In this document: positions 42,725 through 42,814 of the stretch, piece after piece
Layout: every line of letters begins with the position of its first letter
Position numbering within the stretch: the first letter of the stretch is position 1
DNA from: an uncultured Oscillospiraceae bacterium
GTDB taxonomy: Bacteria > Bacillota > Clostridia > Oscillospirales > Oscillospiraceae
Direction of reading: 5' to 3'
DNA length: 42,814 nucleotides
Assembly: GCA_910585155.1 (NCBI GenBank)
Contig: CAJUEC010000020.1
Coordinates: 1-42,814, forward strand
The notes under the pieces: model-generated
What the model saw: the letters and a program-made list of their open reading frames with translations, nothing else
What the model was told of the DNA's origin: nothing
Databases searched by the model: none
Position numbers and translations under genes: made by a program

Positions 42725-42814
42725 TAAGAACCTGTATTCACAACCTCAAACGCCGTCTGGGCGGGTCTTTTTCCGCCATGCCGCGTTGAATTTTCTTGCA
42801 ATACACAAAGTATT
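42725..42814. mobile_element. Miniature element, left part (cut by window edge)
   Basis: From 42728 to the end the sequence equals the first 87 bases of the 160-bp element at 38504 with one difference (G for A-type change in the TTTTTCCGCCATG block). A TAA precedes it, similar to the TTA duplications of the complete copies. It lies 50 bases upstream of the HtrA start. Confidence 0.85.

Overview
The window reads as a chromosomal segment from a high-GC, low-copy-repeat-rich member of the class Clostridia, most likely an Oscillospiraceae-type gut bacterium (Flavonifractor/Lawsonibacter/Oscillibacter relatives). The reasons are Firmicutes-specific genes (YqeG, a NiaR-type 3H regulator, a WalRK-YycHI operon, CIRCE-controlled clpB, a SpoVB-like flippase, CotH kinase, SLH repeats), strong AGGAGG ribosome-binding sites and high GC. 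This placement is inferred from gene content, not from a search. No tRNA, rRNA or CRISPR array was seen.

Layout. 1-4500 holds a leftward group: YqeG phosphatase, an endonuclease IV-like protein and a small membrane protein joined by 4-base overlaps, then Xaa-Pro aminopeptidase, a membrane HEVGH metalloprotease and a lipoprotein. 4500-8200 has an unknown protein, a small unknown protein, niaR and a CNNM/CorC-type membrane protein. 8200-11600 is a leftward three-gene operon: VTC-domain protein, DUF4956 membrane protein and CotH kinase. 11600-18660 looks like an accessory island: a gene remnant cut by a miniature repeat, an RpiR/MurR-type regulator and a 1695-residue secreted protein with two PBP4B/YfeW-like serine hydrolase domains and three SLH repeats. 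18660-23020 has rplM-rpsI behind a consensus promoter, a TtcA-like tRNA thiolase, an XRE regulator, an RNHCP protein and a DUF815 ATPase. 23100-28200 is a rightward nudF-walR-walK-yycH-yycI operon. 28200-30870 is a repeat-rich stretch around a SpoVB-like flippase. 30870-34330 has a class I amidotransferase and clpB, with a perfect CIRCE operator between them. 34330-36920 is a leftward operon of three unrecognised genes behind a sigma-28-like promoter. 36990-40370 has two successive ECF sigma/anti-sigma pairs that are paralogous. 40400-42680 has birA and an HtrA-type protease.

Repeats are the most distinctive non-genic feature. At least five miniature elements or fragments (window start, 6506-6837, about 12046-12141, 38501-38666, window end) share one internal core but carry different terminal inverted repeats; the two complete ones are flanked by TTA duplications. 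A second family occurs in the 5' end of yqeG, between walR and walK, and after yycI. A third palindromic type lies around the flippase gene, with a 93/94-base tandem repeat behind it.

The loci most worth following up are the MurR-type regulator with the double PBP4B-like S-layer protein, the sigma-28-like orphan operon, the VTC-DUF4956-CotH operon, and the modular miniature elements.
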